Source of the DNA: Namhaeicola sp039714555
Lineage (GTDB): Bacteria; Bacteroidota; Bacteroidia; Flavobacteriales; Flavobacteriaceae
Assembly: GCA_039714555.1 (NCBI GenBank)
Contig: JBDLJB010000001.1
Coordinates: 159,753 to 223,752, forward strand
Reading direction: 5' to 3'
Length of the DNA: 64,000 nt
The notes under the pieces are model-generated. The model worked only from the letters and a program-made list of their open reading frames with translations, was not told the origin of the DNA and did not search any database. Both the position numbers and the translations under genes were made by a program. Positions 17,985 to 27,463 of this stretch are shown one piece after another; within the stretch, counting starts at the first letter, position 1; the number at the start of each line of letters is the position of its first letter.

Positions 17985-18863
17985 TTAATAATATAACTCG
18001 TCGGTTTGTAAATTTAAGAACCTTTGTGTTGCAAAAAAAGTACTCAACCAGGTGATAATAATTCCGATAAGGAAAATGCCACCAAATAAGCTTAACAATT
18101 CTATTTTATCATTGATCAAATTGAATTCAGGAAAATTTTTATGAATATAAAATATTACTCCGGCTAGACCTAATAAAGCTATAATTGCACCAATTATCCC
18201 AAGTTTAATACTTCCCCATATAAAAGGTTTTCGTATAAAATGTTTCGTAGCACCAACCATTTGCATGGTTTTAATGGTAAAACGTTTTGCATAAACAGTT
18301 AAACGCAAAGAACTATTGATCAAAACTACAACAATCAATGTAGCTAAAGCACTAAAGATCAGTATAAATAAGCTAATTCTCTTCACATTTTTTGTTAGAA
18401 GATCAATTAGAGGTTTATCATAAGAAACTTCGGATACAAATTGGTTGTTTACATATTTTTTTTCAATTTCGTTCATTTGTTCAGTTGTAACAAAATCGGC
18501 TTTAACATTGATGTCGATAGCATTTTGTAAAGGATTATAACCCAAGAAATTCATAAAATCTTCACCATTTTCTTTTTTATAAATTTCGGCAGCTTCTTCT
18601 TTAGAGATAAATTTTGTGCTTTTTGTAAACAGCTCTTTATCAATGGAAGTTTGTAAATTAATGATTCCTTCTTTTTTTACATCATTTTTTATAAATAGTG
18701 TAATGGCAGCCTGTTCTTTAAAATGATCGGAAACTTTTTTAGTATTGATTACTAACAAGCCCAATAATCCTAATAAAAATAAAACCAAGGCAATACTAAT
18801 AACAACTGAAACATACGAAGAACGCAAACGGCGTTTGTGGTATTTTTCAAAAGATTTACTCAT
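17985..18863 (-). CDS. ftsX: FtsX, division ABC transporter permease
   Basis: 292 residues with four membrane segments: one after the N-terminal basic stretch SFEKYHKRRLRSSY, a large periplasmic loop, then three clustered segments. With FtsE it forms a complex that activates peptidoglycan hydrolases during division. The ATG at 18863 (MSKSFEKYHKRRL) is preferred over the TTG twelve bases upstream. ftsE is not nearby, which is usual in Bacteroidota. Confidence 0.93.
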   Translation of the reverse strand: MSKSFEKYHKRRLRSSYVSVVISIALVLFLLGLLGLLVINTKKVSDHFKEQAAITLFIKNDVKKEGIINLQTSIDKELFTKSTKFISKEEAAEIYKKENGEDFMNFLGYNPLQNAIDINVKADFVTTEQMNEIEKKYVNNQFVSEVSYDKPLIDLLTKNVKRISLFILIFSALATLIVVVLINSSLRLTVYAKRFTIKTMQMVGATKHFIRKPFIWGSIKLGIIGAIIALLGLAGVIFYIHKNFPEFNLINDKIELLSLFGGIFLIGIIITWLSTFFATQRFLNLQTDELYY

Positions 18864-18918
18864 AGATTTATTCAAATTTTTCGATTTGCAAGGTAATTAA
18901 TTCAATCCATTTTGCAAA

Positions 18919-19317
18919 CTAAACATCTTGACAAAGTTCAATTAAAACACCATTGGTGGTTTTGGGATGTAAAAATACAACCAGTTTATTGTCGGCACCT
19001 TTTTTAGGAGTTTCATTTAAAATTGTAAAACCCTCATTTTTAAGTCGTTTAACTTCATTCTCAATATTATCTACGGCAAAAGCAATATGGTGAATTCCTT
19101 CTCCTTTTTTATCGATAAATTTTGCGATAGGACTATTGGGATTTGTAGCTTCTAAAAGTTCAATTTTATTAGGGCCGGATTTAAAAAAAGAAGTTTTGAC
19201 ACCTTCGCTGGCCACTTCTTCTACTTTATATTGTTCTTTTCCAAAAAGTGAAGTAAACAATGCATTAGATTTTTCAATATCTTTAACAGCAATTCCGATA
19301 TGTTCAATTTTATTCAT
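18919..19317 (-). CDS. mce: Methylmalonyl-CoA epimerase
   Basis: 132-residue VOC-fold protein that interconverts the R and S forms of methylmalonyl-CoA, linking propionyl-CoA and succinyl-CoA metabolism. Metal ligands are visible in IEHIGIAVKDI, GIHHIAFAVDNI and the terminal LIELCQ glutamate. The length matches the family. The mutase is not in the window. Confidence 0.92.
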   Translation of the reverse strand: MNKIEHIGIAVKDIEKSNALFTSLFGKEQYKVEEVASEGVKTSFFKSGPNKIELLEATNPNSPIAKFIDKKGEGIHHIAFAVDNIENEVKRLKNEGFTILNETPKKGADNKLVVFLHPKTTNGVLIELCQDV

Positions 19318-19369
19318 TTTTTTAAATTTATTTATTCAAAAATAGATAATTTATAAATTATTTTAAGCT

Positions 19370-19377
19370 TATTTTTG
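19370..19377 (+). promoter_or_regulatory. Candidate -7 box for rbfA, nearly leaderless
   Basis: TATTTTTG (TAnnTTTG) ends five bases before the rbfA ATG. If used, the transcript would start at or next to the start codon. No -33 TTG is seen. Confidence 0.4.
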
Positions 19378-19382
19378 CATTT

Positions 19383-19772
19383 ATGGAAACAAACAGACAA
19401 AAAAAAATAGCAGGAGTTTTGCAAAAAGATTTGGCAGATGTTCTTAGACTAAGTGCTCAAGAGGGATTGAAAGGTGTTGTTATTTCGGTAACTAAAGTTA
19501 AAGTTACTCCTGATTTGAATGAAGCCAAGGCTTATTTAAGTATTTTTCCTTCTGATAAAAGAGAAACTATTTTTAATGAAATTGTTTTAGACTCATCAAA
19601 GATCAAACACGAATTAGCTCACCGTACAAAACATCAATTACGAAAAATGCCGGATCTAACTTTTTTTATTGATGATTCATTAGATTATATTGATAATATT
19701 GATGCGGCTTTAAGAAATAAAGAAAATCCAATTAAAAACCCTGAGATCTTATCAAAAAAGAAAAAGAAATAA
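19383..19772 (+). CDS. rbfA: RbfA, 30S ribosome-binding factor
   Basis: 129-residue KH-like protein that assists 16S rRNA 5'-end maturation and cold adaptation. Family features are ETNRQKKIAGVLQKDLADVL at the start and the segment VTPDLNEAKAYLSIFP, followed by RTKHQLRKMPDLTFFIDDSLDY. It is followed by a membrane permease gene after a single base. Confidence 0.95.
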   Translation: METNRQKKIAGVLQKDLADVLRLSAQEGLKGVVISVTKVKVTPDLNEAKAYLSIFPSDKRETIFNEIVLDSSKIKHELAHRTKHQLRKMPDLTFFIDDSLDYIDNIDAALRNKENPIKNPEILSKKKKK

Positions 19773-19773
19773 G

Positions 19774-20973
19774 TTGAATTTTCCACTTTACATAGCTAAA
19801 AGGTATTTGGTTTCAAAAAGCAATAATAATGCAATTAATATTATTACAATAATTGCAACTTTAGGTGTTATTGTTAGCACTATAGCCCTTTTCGTTGTCC
19901 TTTCGGTCTTTTCGGGTTTGAAAAATTTTAGTCTGAGCTTTATTAGAATTGCTGATCCCGATCTAAAAGTAAGTGTTGTAAAAGGCAAATCTTTTTTATT
20001 TAATGATACTATTGAAAAAACTTTGATCAATGAAAAGATTGCCAATTATTCTAAAGTAATTGAAGAAAGAGCTTTTTTTAATTATAGAGATAAATCACAT
20101 ATCGCGGTTATCAAAGGAGTTGATTCAAATTATTTACTCGTAAATAAATTAGACACAGCCGTTTATTTTGGTGATTGGATAAATTATAAAGCAAAATATA
20201 CTGTAGTTGTAGGTAGTGGGATATCAAATATACTTTCGGTTGGTGCCTATGATTTTTTAGAACCACTTAAAATTTTTGTGCCAAAACCCGGAAAAGGTTA
20301 TATAACCAATCCTAAAACGGCTTTTAAGAGTGTGAATACACAACCTATTGGTATTTATAGATTGACAGATGACCTCGATAAAAAATATGTTTATGCCAAT
20401 TTAAGTTTAGTAGGAAATCTTTTAGATTATAAGCCCAATCAAATTACCGGAGTTGAAATTAAACTAACCGATGATGATCATAGCAATGAAGTTCAAAATC
20501 AACTACAAAATAAATTGGGAGATCAATATCGTGTACAAACTCGTGAACAGTTAAATTCTGTTTTTTATAAAATGCTCAATACTGAGAATTTGGCCTCTTA
20601 TTTGGTATTTACTCTAATCCTAATTATTGCATTATTTAATGTGATTGGAGCTATAGTGATGATGATTATTGACAAACGAAATAATTTAAAAACACTTTTT
20701 CATTTGGGTGCTGAAATCAAAGAAATTAGAACAATTTTTATTTTACAAGGGTTTTTATTAACGGTATTTGGTTTAGTGATTGGCTTGTTGATAGCTATAC
20801 CTTTTGTATTAATACAAAAAAAATACGGATTGATAATGATCACACAACACTTGGCATATCCAGTTGAGTTTCATTTCACCAATGTTTTGGTCGTTATTTT
20901 AACTATAGTTGTTTTAGGCTATTTGGCTGCAAAAATTGCAAGTGCAAGAATAAGTAAAAAGTTGGTTGAGTAA
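19774..20973 (+). CDS. FtsX-like ABC permease (LolC/E type)
   Basis: 399 residues with one N-terminal membrane segment, a large periplasmic domain and three C-terminal segments, the layout of MacB/LolC permeases. The N-terminus MNFPLYIAKRYLVSKSNNNA and the cytoplasmic coupling region MIIDKRNNLKTLFHLGAEIK are family-typical. It probably takes part in lipoprotein release to the outer membrane; the ATPase partner is not adjacent. The start is TTG one base after rbfA, and this rbfA-permease pairing is common in Bacteroidota. Confidence 0.88.
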   Translation: MNFPLYIAKRYLVSKSNNNAINIITIIATLGVIVSTIALFVVLSVFSGLKNFSLSFIRIADPDLKVSVVKGKSFLFNDTIEKTLINEKIANYSKVIEERAFFNYRDKSHIAVIKGVDSNYLLVNKLDTAVYFGDWINYKAKYTVVVGSGISNILSVGAYDFLEPLKIFVPKPGKGYITNPKTAFKSVNTQPIGIYRLTDDLDKKYVYANLSLVGNLLDYKPNQITGVEIKLTDDDHSNEVQNQLQNKLGDQYRVQTREQLNSVFYKMLNTENLASYLVFTLILIIALFNVIGAIVMMIIDKRNNLKTLFHLGAEIKEIRTIFILQGFLLTVFGLVIGLLIAIPFVLIQKKYGLIMITQHLAYPVEFHFTNVLVVILTIVVLGYLAAKIASARISKKLVE

Positions 20974-20999
20974 AAATAGTTTTTATCTTCTAAATTTAA

Positions 21000-21599
21000 T
21001 TAAAACTCCAAATTATATTGTTCAGGAATTAGCCTAAAAGATTTTCGGTGGTGACTTGTTATTCCTGTTTTAATAATGACATCTCTATGTTGTTTGGTTG
21101 GATATCCTTTATTTTGTTTCCAATTATATTCAGGATATTCGTTATGGATATTTCCCATATATTCATCACGATAAGTTTTAGCTAGAACAGAAGCCGCAGC
21201 AATACTCAAATATTTACTATCGCCTTTAACGATAGTTTTATGTTTAATTTCTTGGTATTGTTTAAATCGGTTTCCATCAACAATAATAAATTCAGGTAGT
21301 ATTTTAAGAGCATCAAGTGATTTATGCATAGCCAAAATTGAGGCATTTAAAATATTGATTTTATCAATTTCTTCTTGAAAAACAATACCAATTCCATATG
21401 CCAAAGCTTCTTTTATAATAATAGGTTTTAATAACTGTCGCTGATTTTCGGTTAGTTGTTTGGAATCGTTTAATAAATTATGTTTAAAATCAGGAGGTAA
21501 AATTACCGCAGCGGCAACTACTGGCCCTGCTAGACAACCTCTGCCGGCTTCATCGGTACCAGCTTCAAAAGCATAAGATGAAAAGTTTTGTTTTAACAT
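21000..21599 (-). CDS. rnhB: RNase HII
   Basis: 199-residue ribonuclease that removes RNA from RNA-DNA hybrids, including single ribonucleotides. The acidic active-site motif GTDEAGRGCLAGPVVAAAV and the downstream IIVDGNRFK and SIAAASVLAKTYRDEYM segments are intact. It is convergent with the permease gene. Confidence 0.96.
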   Translation of the reverse strand: MLKQNFSSYAFEAGTDEAGRGCLAGPVVAAAVILPPDFKHNLLNDSKQLTENQRQLLKPIIIKEALAYGIGIVFQEEIDKINILNASILAMHKSLDALKILPEFIIVDGNRFKQYQEIKHKTIVKGDSKYLSIAAASVLAKTYRDEYMGNIHNEYPEYNWKQNKGYPTKQHRDVIIKTGITSHHRKSFRLIPEQYNLEF

Positions 21600-21679
21600 A
21601 AAAATGAAACAGATATCAAAAATACTAATTTGATATAATCGTACTTATAAATTCTTTAATTTTATTTACACAATTATTT

Positions 21680-21687
21680 TACCTTTG
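21680..21687 (+). promoter_or_regulatory. Candidate -7 box for the porin gene
   Basis: TACCTTTG (TAnnTTTG) lies 19 bases before the porin ATG. The -33 region is AT-rich without a clear TTG. Confidence 0.5.
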
Positions 21688-21706
21688 TCGTCAATTAAAA
21701 ATATTT

Positions 21707-23680
21707 ATGTTTAGAATATTTACGGTTTTATTTTTTTTCTTATTTGCTTTATCCGCTATAGCGCAAATTAATCCAAAGAGAGTTCCTAATATGGATAACA
21801 GATTTTTGGAGAATCCTGATGATACAACAAGAGTAAATAACAAAGAAATTAAAGTAAAATTAAGTGGTAAAACTCATTTTTCAGATTACAAGATTATTTC
21901 ACATTCTACTGACACTACATTTATTGATACTACATTGAATCTAACCAAATATTACAAGTTTAATTTTACAGAAAAAGATAATTTAGAGTTATTGGCTTTT
22001 CAAAATCAAGGACAAACTTTTAATAATTTAGCTTATTCTTTTAATGATATTTCTCTGTACCCTAAAATTGGTGCAAGTGGTAAGCATCATAATTTTTATG
22101 AGGTTGAAGATATCAAGTACTATCAGGTTCCAACACCAACAACTATATTAACATATAGAACAGGTATGGAACAAGGTCAGGTAATGGAAGGAATGTTTAC
22201 ATTTAATATGACAAAACAATTTAATGCTTCTATAGCCTTTAAGGGATTGCGATCTTTAGGAAATTACCGGCATATTTTAAGTGACCACGGTAATTTGAGG
22301 ATAACAATGAATTATAACACCAAAAACGAAAAGTATTATATACGGGCCCATATAGCAGCACAAGATATTAATAATGAAGAAAATGGAGGTTTAACTCAAG
22401 TTTCTATTGATAATTTTGAAAGTGGAGCTGAAAATTTTAAAGATCGTGCAAGATTGGTTACAAATTTTACGGATGCTCAAAATGTATTAAGAGGAAACCG
22501 GTATTATTTTGATCAAAATTATAAATTATGGCAGGAAAAAGATTCGCTTAAAACCCGAAGATTATCGAATTTTAAAATTGGACATATTTTTAATTATGAG
22601 CGCAAACATTACGAATTTGAACAAGATGCAGCAAATTCTTTTTTTGGAGAAGCATTTGTTTCTCAAATAAAGGATGATGTTAAGTATTCAAAAATGTATA
22701 ATGAAATTTATATTAATTTTAATTCACCTTTTATTTTAGGTGATTTTAAAGTAAATATTAGTGATTTTGATTATTCTTACAGTTATAAAAGTATGCTGAT
22801 TAGTGATGATCAAATAATCAATTCAAAGTTAGATGGAAATTTAATCGCTGCTGGAGTAGAATGGCAAACCGACCTAAAGAAATTTAACTTACAGGCAAAA
22901 GCATCAACAATTATAAGTGGTAATTTAAATGGTAATTATATTACAGCAAATGCATCTTATAAAATTGATAGTTTAACAAATATAGAAGCTGGTGCATTTA
23001 CAAATAAAAAATCTCCAAATTATAATTTTTTACTTTTTCAAAGTGCTTATAAAAGCTATAATTGGCAAAATGATTTTGATGATGAACAAACCAACAGTTT
23101 TTATTTGGCTTTAAACTCATCTAAATGGTTTAGTGCATCTGCTCAAATTACTTCAATTAGCAATTATAGCTATTTTAATGAACCTGACGGTATTGAGCAA
23201 ACGAAACCTTTGCAATCAGCCGAAACGGTAAATTATTTAAAAGTTAAAATTAGCAAAGAGTTTAAATTTGGAAAATTTGCATTGGATAATTCTTTTATTT
23301 ACCAAAACGTTTCAAGTGGGAGTGATGTTTTTAGAGTTCCTGATTTTATTACACGAAATTCATTTTATTTTTCAGATCGTATATTTAAAGGAGATCCGCT
23401 TCACTTGCAAACCGGAATAACATTTACATATTTTAGTAAATATTATATGAATGCATACAATCCATTATTATCTGAGTTTTATTTGCAAAATGATGCTGAA
23501 TATGGAGGTTACCCAATATTTGACTTTTTTATCAATGCCGAAATAAAACGAACGAGATTTTACCTTTTATTTGAGCATGTAAACTCACATTATACAGGGT
23601 ATAATTATTATTCTGCACCCACTTATCCTTATCGTGATTTTATTGTTAGATTTGGTTTGGTGTGGAATTTCTTTATATAA
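21707..23680 (+). CDS. Putative outer-membrane porin (Bacteroidota Porin_10 type)
   Basis: 657 residues with a signal peptide (about 1-19, ending SAIAQ). The mature protein alternates short amphipathic beta strands, many with aromatic belts, and ends in an aromatic strand RFGLVWNFFI with terminal aromatic residues, as expected for an outer-membrane barrel. It matches the 'putative porin' family often seen near rnhB in flavobacteria. Substrate unknown. Confidence 0.82.
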   Translation: MFRIFTVLFFFLFALSAIAQINPKRVPNMDNRFLENPDDTTRVNNKEIKVKLSGKTHFSDYKIISHSTDTTFIDTTLNLTKYYKFNFTEKDNLELLAFQNQGQTFNNLAYSFNDISLYPKIGASGKHHNFYEVEDIKYYQVPTPTTILTYRTGMEQGQVMEGMFTFNMTKQFNASIAFKGLRSLGNYRHILSDHGNLRITMNYNTKNEKYYIRAHIAAQDINNEENGGLTQVSIDNFESGAENFKDRARLVTNFTDAQNVLRGNRYYFDQNYKLWQEKDSLKTRRLSNFKIGHIFNYERKHYEFEQDAANSFFGEAFVSQIKDDVKYSKMYNEIYINFNSPFILGDFKVNISDFDYSYSYKSMLISDDQIINSKLDGNLIAAGVEWQTDLKKFNLQAKASTIISGNLNGNYITANASYKIDSLTNIEAGAFTNKKSPNYNFLLFQSAYKSYNWQNDFDDEQTNSFYLALNSSKWFSASAQITSISNYSYFNEPDGIEQTKPLQSAETVNYLKVKISKEFKFGKFALDNSFIYQNVSSGSDVFRVPDFITRNSFYFSDRIFKGDPLHLQTGITFTYFSKYYMNAYNPLLSEFYLQNDAEYGGYPIFDFFINAEIKRTRFYLLFEHVNSHYTGYNYYSAPTYPYRDFIVRFGLVWNFFI

Positions 23681-23728
23681 TAAGAGTAAATTTGATTTAG
23701 TTTCTAATCAGTTTAACTTCAAAAACAG

Positions 23729-25291
23729 ATGCAAAAAGAATTTCAAATTCAAGTAAAACCTGAAATAGCTTATAATGAAGAACAATTGAAGTTGTTTGTT
23801 GCTAAAAAAGCCAAACTTGGTTTTAATGATATTAAGCATATTGAGATTCTAAAAAGATCTATTGATGCACGTCAAAGAAACGTCAAAATCAATTTAAGTG
23901 TCAGATTATTTATTCATGAAGATTTTAAAGAAAAGAATATTGATCTTCCCAATTATAAAAATGTTAAGAATGCACAGGAAGTAATCATTATTGGTGCTGG
24001 TCCGGCAGGATTGTTTGCAGCCTTAAAATTAATTGAAAAAGGTTTAAGACCTGTAGTTTTAGAAAGGGGTAAAAATGTACGTGAACGCCGAAAAGATCTG
24101 GCAGCCATTACCAGGTTTCATACAGTAGATGAAGATTCAAATTATTGTTTTGGAGAAGGTGGTGCAGGTACATATTCTGATGGAAAATTATATACTCGAT
24201 CAAAAAAAAGAGGAGACGTAAATAGTATTTTAAAATTGTTAATTGCTCATGGTGCAACACAAAATATTGCAATTGATGCACATCCACATATCGGAACAAA
24301 TAAATTACCAAAGATCATTCAGAATATTCGTCAAACTATTTTAGAGCAAGGAGGCGAAATCAAGTTCAATACAAGAGTAACAGATATTTTAATTAAAAAT
24401 AATACTGTTGATGGTGTAAGAACTCAAAATGGTGATGTTATAAATGCATCAAAATTGATCTTAGCAACAGGTCATTCGGCAAGAGACATTTTTGAATTAT
24501 TATATAAAAAAGGTATAGCAATTGAAGCCAAACCTTTTGCTTTAGGAGTTAGAGTGGAACATTCACAAAAATTAATTGATAGTATTCAATACCATTGTGA
24601 AATAAGAAATGAATATTTACCTCCAGCCTCTTACAGTATTGTAAAACAGGCAAAAAATCGTGGTGTATATTCTTTTTGTATGTGTCCGGGTGGTGTGATT
24701 GCGCCTTGTGCTACTGCTCCCGGTGAAGTAGTAACTAATGGGTGGTCGCCTTCAAAAAGAGATCAACCTACTTCAAATTCAGGAATTGTTATTGCATTAA
24801 ATTTACAGGATTTTGAACCTTTTAAAAAATTTGGACCTTTGGCAGGAATGGAATTTCAAAAACAAATTGAACAAACATCATGGCATTTAGCCGGAGAAAC
24901 TCAAAGAGTACCTGCACAACGATTGGTAGATTTTACCAGAGGAAAATTGTCAAAAGACATTCCTAAAACATCCTATATACCAGGAACAACTTCAGTAGAA
25001 TTAGGAGAAGTTTTACCAAAATTCATCTACCAAACCTTACAAGAAGGATTTAAAATGTTTGGAAAAAGCATGAAGGGTTATTTAACCAATGAAGCTGTGG
25101 TACATGCCCCGGAATCTAGAACATCTTCACCAGTTAGAATTCCTCGTGATAAAGAAACTTTAGAGCACATACAAATAAAAGGTTTGTATCCTTGTGGTGA
25201 AGGAGCCGGTTTTGCAGGTGGTATTATTTCAGCCGCAATTGACGGAGAAAAATGTGCAGAACAATGTGCAATAAGTTTAAATATATATTAA
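23729..25291 (+). CDS. FAD-dependent oxidoreductase (COG2509-type)
   Basis: 520-residue flavoprotein. A family-specific N-terminal domain (about 1-80, rich in lysine) precedes the FAD-binding loop IIGAGPAGLFAALKLIEKG near residue 90 and the FGEGGAGTYSDGKLYTR segment. The end carries a typical FAD-binding LYPCGEGAGFAGGIISAAIDG motif. Related proteins are annotated only as uncharacterised FAD-dependent dehydrogenases; substrate unknown. It is convergent with pgk, three bases away. Confidence 0.87.
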   Translation: MQKEFQIQVKPEIAYNEEQLKLFVAKKAKLGFNDIKHIEILKRSIDARQRNVKINLSVRLFIHEDFKEKNIDLPNYKNVKNAQEVIIIGAGPAGLFAALKLIEKGLRPVVLERGKNVRERRKDLAAITRFHTVDEDSNYCFGEGGAGTYSDGKLYTRSKKRGDVNSILKLLIAHGATQNIAIDAHPHIGTNKLPKIIQNIRQTILEQGGEIKFNTRVTDILIKNNTVDGVRTQNGDVINASKLILATGHSARDIFELLYKKGIAIEAKPFALGVRVEHSQKLIDSIQYHCEIRNEYLPPASYSIVKQAKNRGVYSFCMCPGGVIAPCATAPGEVVTNGWSPSKRDQPTSNSGIVIALNLQDFEPFKKFGPLAGMEFQKQIEQTSWHLAGETQRVPAQRLVDFTRGKLSKDIPKTSYIPGTTSVELGEVLPKFIYQTLQEGFKMFGKSMKGYLTNEAVVHAPESRTSSPVRIPRDKETLEHIQIKGLYPCGEGAGFAGGIISAAIDGEKCAEQCAISLNIY

Positions 25292-25294
25292 AAT

Positions 25295-26482
25295 TTAGTT
25301 TAATAATGCTTCAATTCCAGGTAAGGTTTTTCCTTCGAGCATTTCAAGCATGGCGCCACCCCCTGTTGAAACATAGCTAACTTTGTTAGTAAATCCAAAC
25401 TGTTTAACTGCGGCAACAGAATCACCACCACCAACTAATGAAAATGCACCTTCAGAAGTTGCATCTGCTATGGCATTACCCATTTCAATAGTGCCTTTGG
25501 CGAATTTTTTCATTTCGAATACACCAATTGGACCGTTCCATAAAATTGTCTTAGAATCGGCAATGATAAATGAAAATCCAACATTAGTTTTTGGTCCTGA
25601 ATCTAAACCCATCCATCCATCAGGTATATCATTGGCTGGAAAAACTTTGATATTTGCATCTTCACTAAATGCATCGGCAGCAATAACATCAATCGGTAAA
25701 TGAATTCTTGTATTTTTTGCTTTTGCCAGATTTAAGATATCTTGTGCAATGTCTAACTTGTCATTTTCAACTAATGAATCACCAATTTTTCCTCCTTTGA
25801 CTTTTATAAAAGTATACGCCATACCACCACCTATAATGATATTATCAACTTTATCCATGATGTTTTTTATCACGTCAATTTTTGAGGATACTTTTGCGCC
25901 ACCTATAACTGCTGTAACAGGTTTTACGCTATTGTTTAAAACTGCATTTAAACTTTCTACTTCTTTAGCTAATAAAAATCCGAAGTATTTATTTTCAGGA
26001 AAGAATTGTGCAATTATTGTGGTTGAAGCGTGCGCTCTATGTGCTGTTCCAAAAGCATCATTTATATAAATATCGCCAAGTTTAGAAAGTTGTTCGGCAA
26101 AAACTATATCACCTGCTTTTTCTTCAGGGTGAAATCGTAAATTTTCTAAAATTAAAACCTCTCCATTTTGTAATTCGGCTACAGCTTTTTCAGCAACTTC
26201 TCCAACACAATCTTCAACAAATTTTACACGCACTCCAATTATATCAGTAACTTCTTTTAAGATATGTTTTAGTGAGTATTTTTCTTCAAAACCTTTGGGT
26301 CTGCCTAGATGTGACATTAAAACAGCACTACCACCATCATCTAAAACTTTAATAATTGTTGGTTTGGCTGCTTGAATTCTTGTAGTGTCAGTTACCTGAA
26401 ACTCTTCATTTAAAGGTACATTAAAATCTACTCTAATTAAAGCTTTTTTATCTTTAAAATCTACATCGTTTACTGTTTTCAT
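25295..26482 (-). CDS. pgk: Phosphoglycerate kinase
   Basis: 395 residues; reversible transfer of phosphate from 1,3-bisphosphoglycerate to ADP in glycolysis and gluconeogenesis. Motifs include RVDFNVPLNEEFQ, SHLGRPKGFEEKYSL, the hinge and nucleotide-binding GGAKVSSKIDVI and the C-terminal GGGDSVAAVKQFG. A monofunctional, normal-length enzyme. Confidence 0.98.
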   Translation of the reverse strand: MKTVNDVDFKDKKALIRVDFNVPLNEEFQVTDTTRIQAAKPTIIKVLDDGGSAVLMSHLGRPKGFEEKYSLKHILKEVTDIIGVRVKFVEDCVGEVAEKAVAELQNGEVLILENLRFHPEEKAGDIVFAEQLSKLGDIYINDAFGTAHRAHASTTIIAQFFPENKYFGFLLAKEVESLNAVLNNSVKPVTAVIGGAKVSSKIDVIKNIMDKVDNIIIGGGMAYTFIKVKGGKIGDSLVENDKLDIAQDILNLAKAKNTRIHLPIDVIAADAFSEDANIKVFPANDIPDGWMGLDSGPKTNVGFSFIIADSKTILWNGPIGVFEMKKFAKGTIEMGNAIADATSEGAFSLVGGGDSVAAVKQFGFTNKVSYVSTGGGAMLEMLEGKTLPGIEALLN

Positions 26483-26501
26483 TTTTTAAAATTTAGGATT
26501 A

Positions 26502-26509
26502 CAAATGTA
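26502..26509 (-). promoter_or_regulatory. Candidate -7 box for pgk
   Basis: TACATTTG (TAnnTTTG) on the minus strand, 19 bases before the pgk ATG; no -33 TTG seen. Confidence 0.45.
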
Positions 26510-26613
26510 AGAAATTGTTAAAGGAATGTTGTTAATAAAGATAAATTTTCTTTTTATAAATGAGGTTTTGATTTTTTATATTATTTTTAGTACATCCAAT
26601 TAAAAGTTAGAAA

Positions 26614-27273
26614 TTGTTTCTGCATACTCATCCATATCGGCCATTTATTCCTAAAAATGCTATAAAATTAATTGTGGGAACAATTCCTCCACCAAGATTC
26701 TCAACAGGTGATTTATTTGATGAAGATGTTAATTTTTGTTATGGGAGTAAATATGGATTACTTTGGCCAATTTTGGATAATATTTTTGATCTTGATTTGG
26801 TATATGAAAATTCAAATTCTGCTATTGAACAGAGAAAAGATTTTTTAGAGTTTAATAAAATAGGTATTTGTGATATTGTAGAAAGTTGTGAAAGAGATCA
26901 ATTGAATGCTTCTGATATGGGAATGAAAAATATAAAACTTAGGAATTTATTAAAATATTTATCAGAATACCCAACTATTGAAACATTATTATTTATGGGA
27001 GGAAATAGTATAAATGGGCCAGAATATTTATTCCGATCACATTTAAAAGAATATAATATACAGCTAAAAAAAGTTTCTTCAAAAAATGCTAAAATTCATC
27101 AGTTTGAATTTGAGAAAAGGTTACTTAAAACAGTATCATTAATTTCTCCATCGAATGCTGCAAATAGATCTATTGGAGCCAAAGCTATTTATAAAGAAAG
27201 AATTCAACGCGATAAGAATTATTCTACTTTTAAATTTAGGTTAAGTCAATATGAACATTTTTTTAATGTTTAA
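26614..27273 (+). CDS. Uracil-DNA glycosylase-like protein
   Basis: 219 residues. The opening HPYRPFIPKNAIKLIVGTIPPPRF resembles the UDG superfamily active-site region, where a polar residue follows GTxPxP-like loops, and LISPSNAANRS near residue 185 resembles the second active-site motif (HPS-like in classic families). It is probably a base-excision or related nucleic-acid enzyme, but the catalytic residue cannot be fixed by eye. The start is TTG 26614; an in-frame stop lies two codons upstream and family members begin with the same HPY motif. Confidence 0.6.
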   Translation: MFLHTHPYRPFIPKNAIKLIVGTIPPPRFSTGDLFDEDVNFCYGSKYGLLWPILDNIFDLDLVYENSNSAIEQRKDFLEFNKIGICDIVESCERDQLNASDMGMKNIKLRNLLKYLSEYPTIETLLFMGGNSINGPEYLFRSHLKEYNIQLKKVSSKNAKIHQFEFEKRLLKTVSLISPSNAANRSIGAKAIYKERIQRDKNYSTFKFRLSQYEHFFNV

Positions 27274-27283
27274 TTATATTTTA

Positions 27284-27463
27284 TATTTTTGTTAATGTTG
27301 TTATGATAGCATCATGCAAAGATTCAAACAGCAACATTTTTTTATCATTGCTTACTTTATAAGGGTATTAACTAATCTCAACCTGAAGGCAAGGGGTACT
27401 ATTATTTGAGTAGATTTATTGGTTAATTTCCAATAACTTTTAAATATTTTAAAATTAGATTAT
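27284..27463 (+). promoter_or_regulatory. Long leader with candidate promoter box and hairpin before the lipoprotein gene
   Basis: TATTTTTG (TAnnTTTG) at 27284-27291 is followed by about 170 noncoding bases. A 7-bp perfect inverted repeat, TTATTGG at 27416-27422 and CCAATAA at 27430-27436 with a 7-base loop, lies 28 bases before the ATG. It could be a weak terminator, an operator or a leader structure. No known riboswitch is recognised. Confidence 0.35.
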
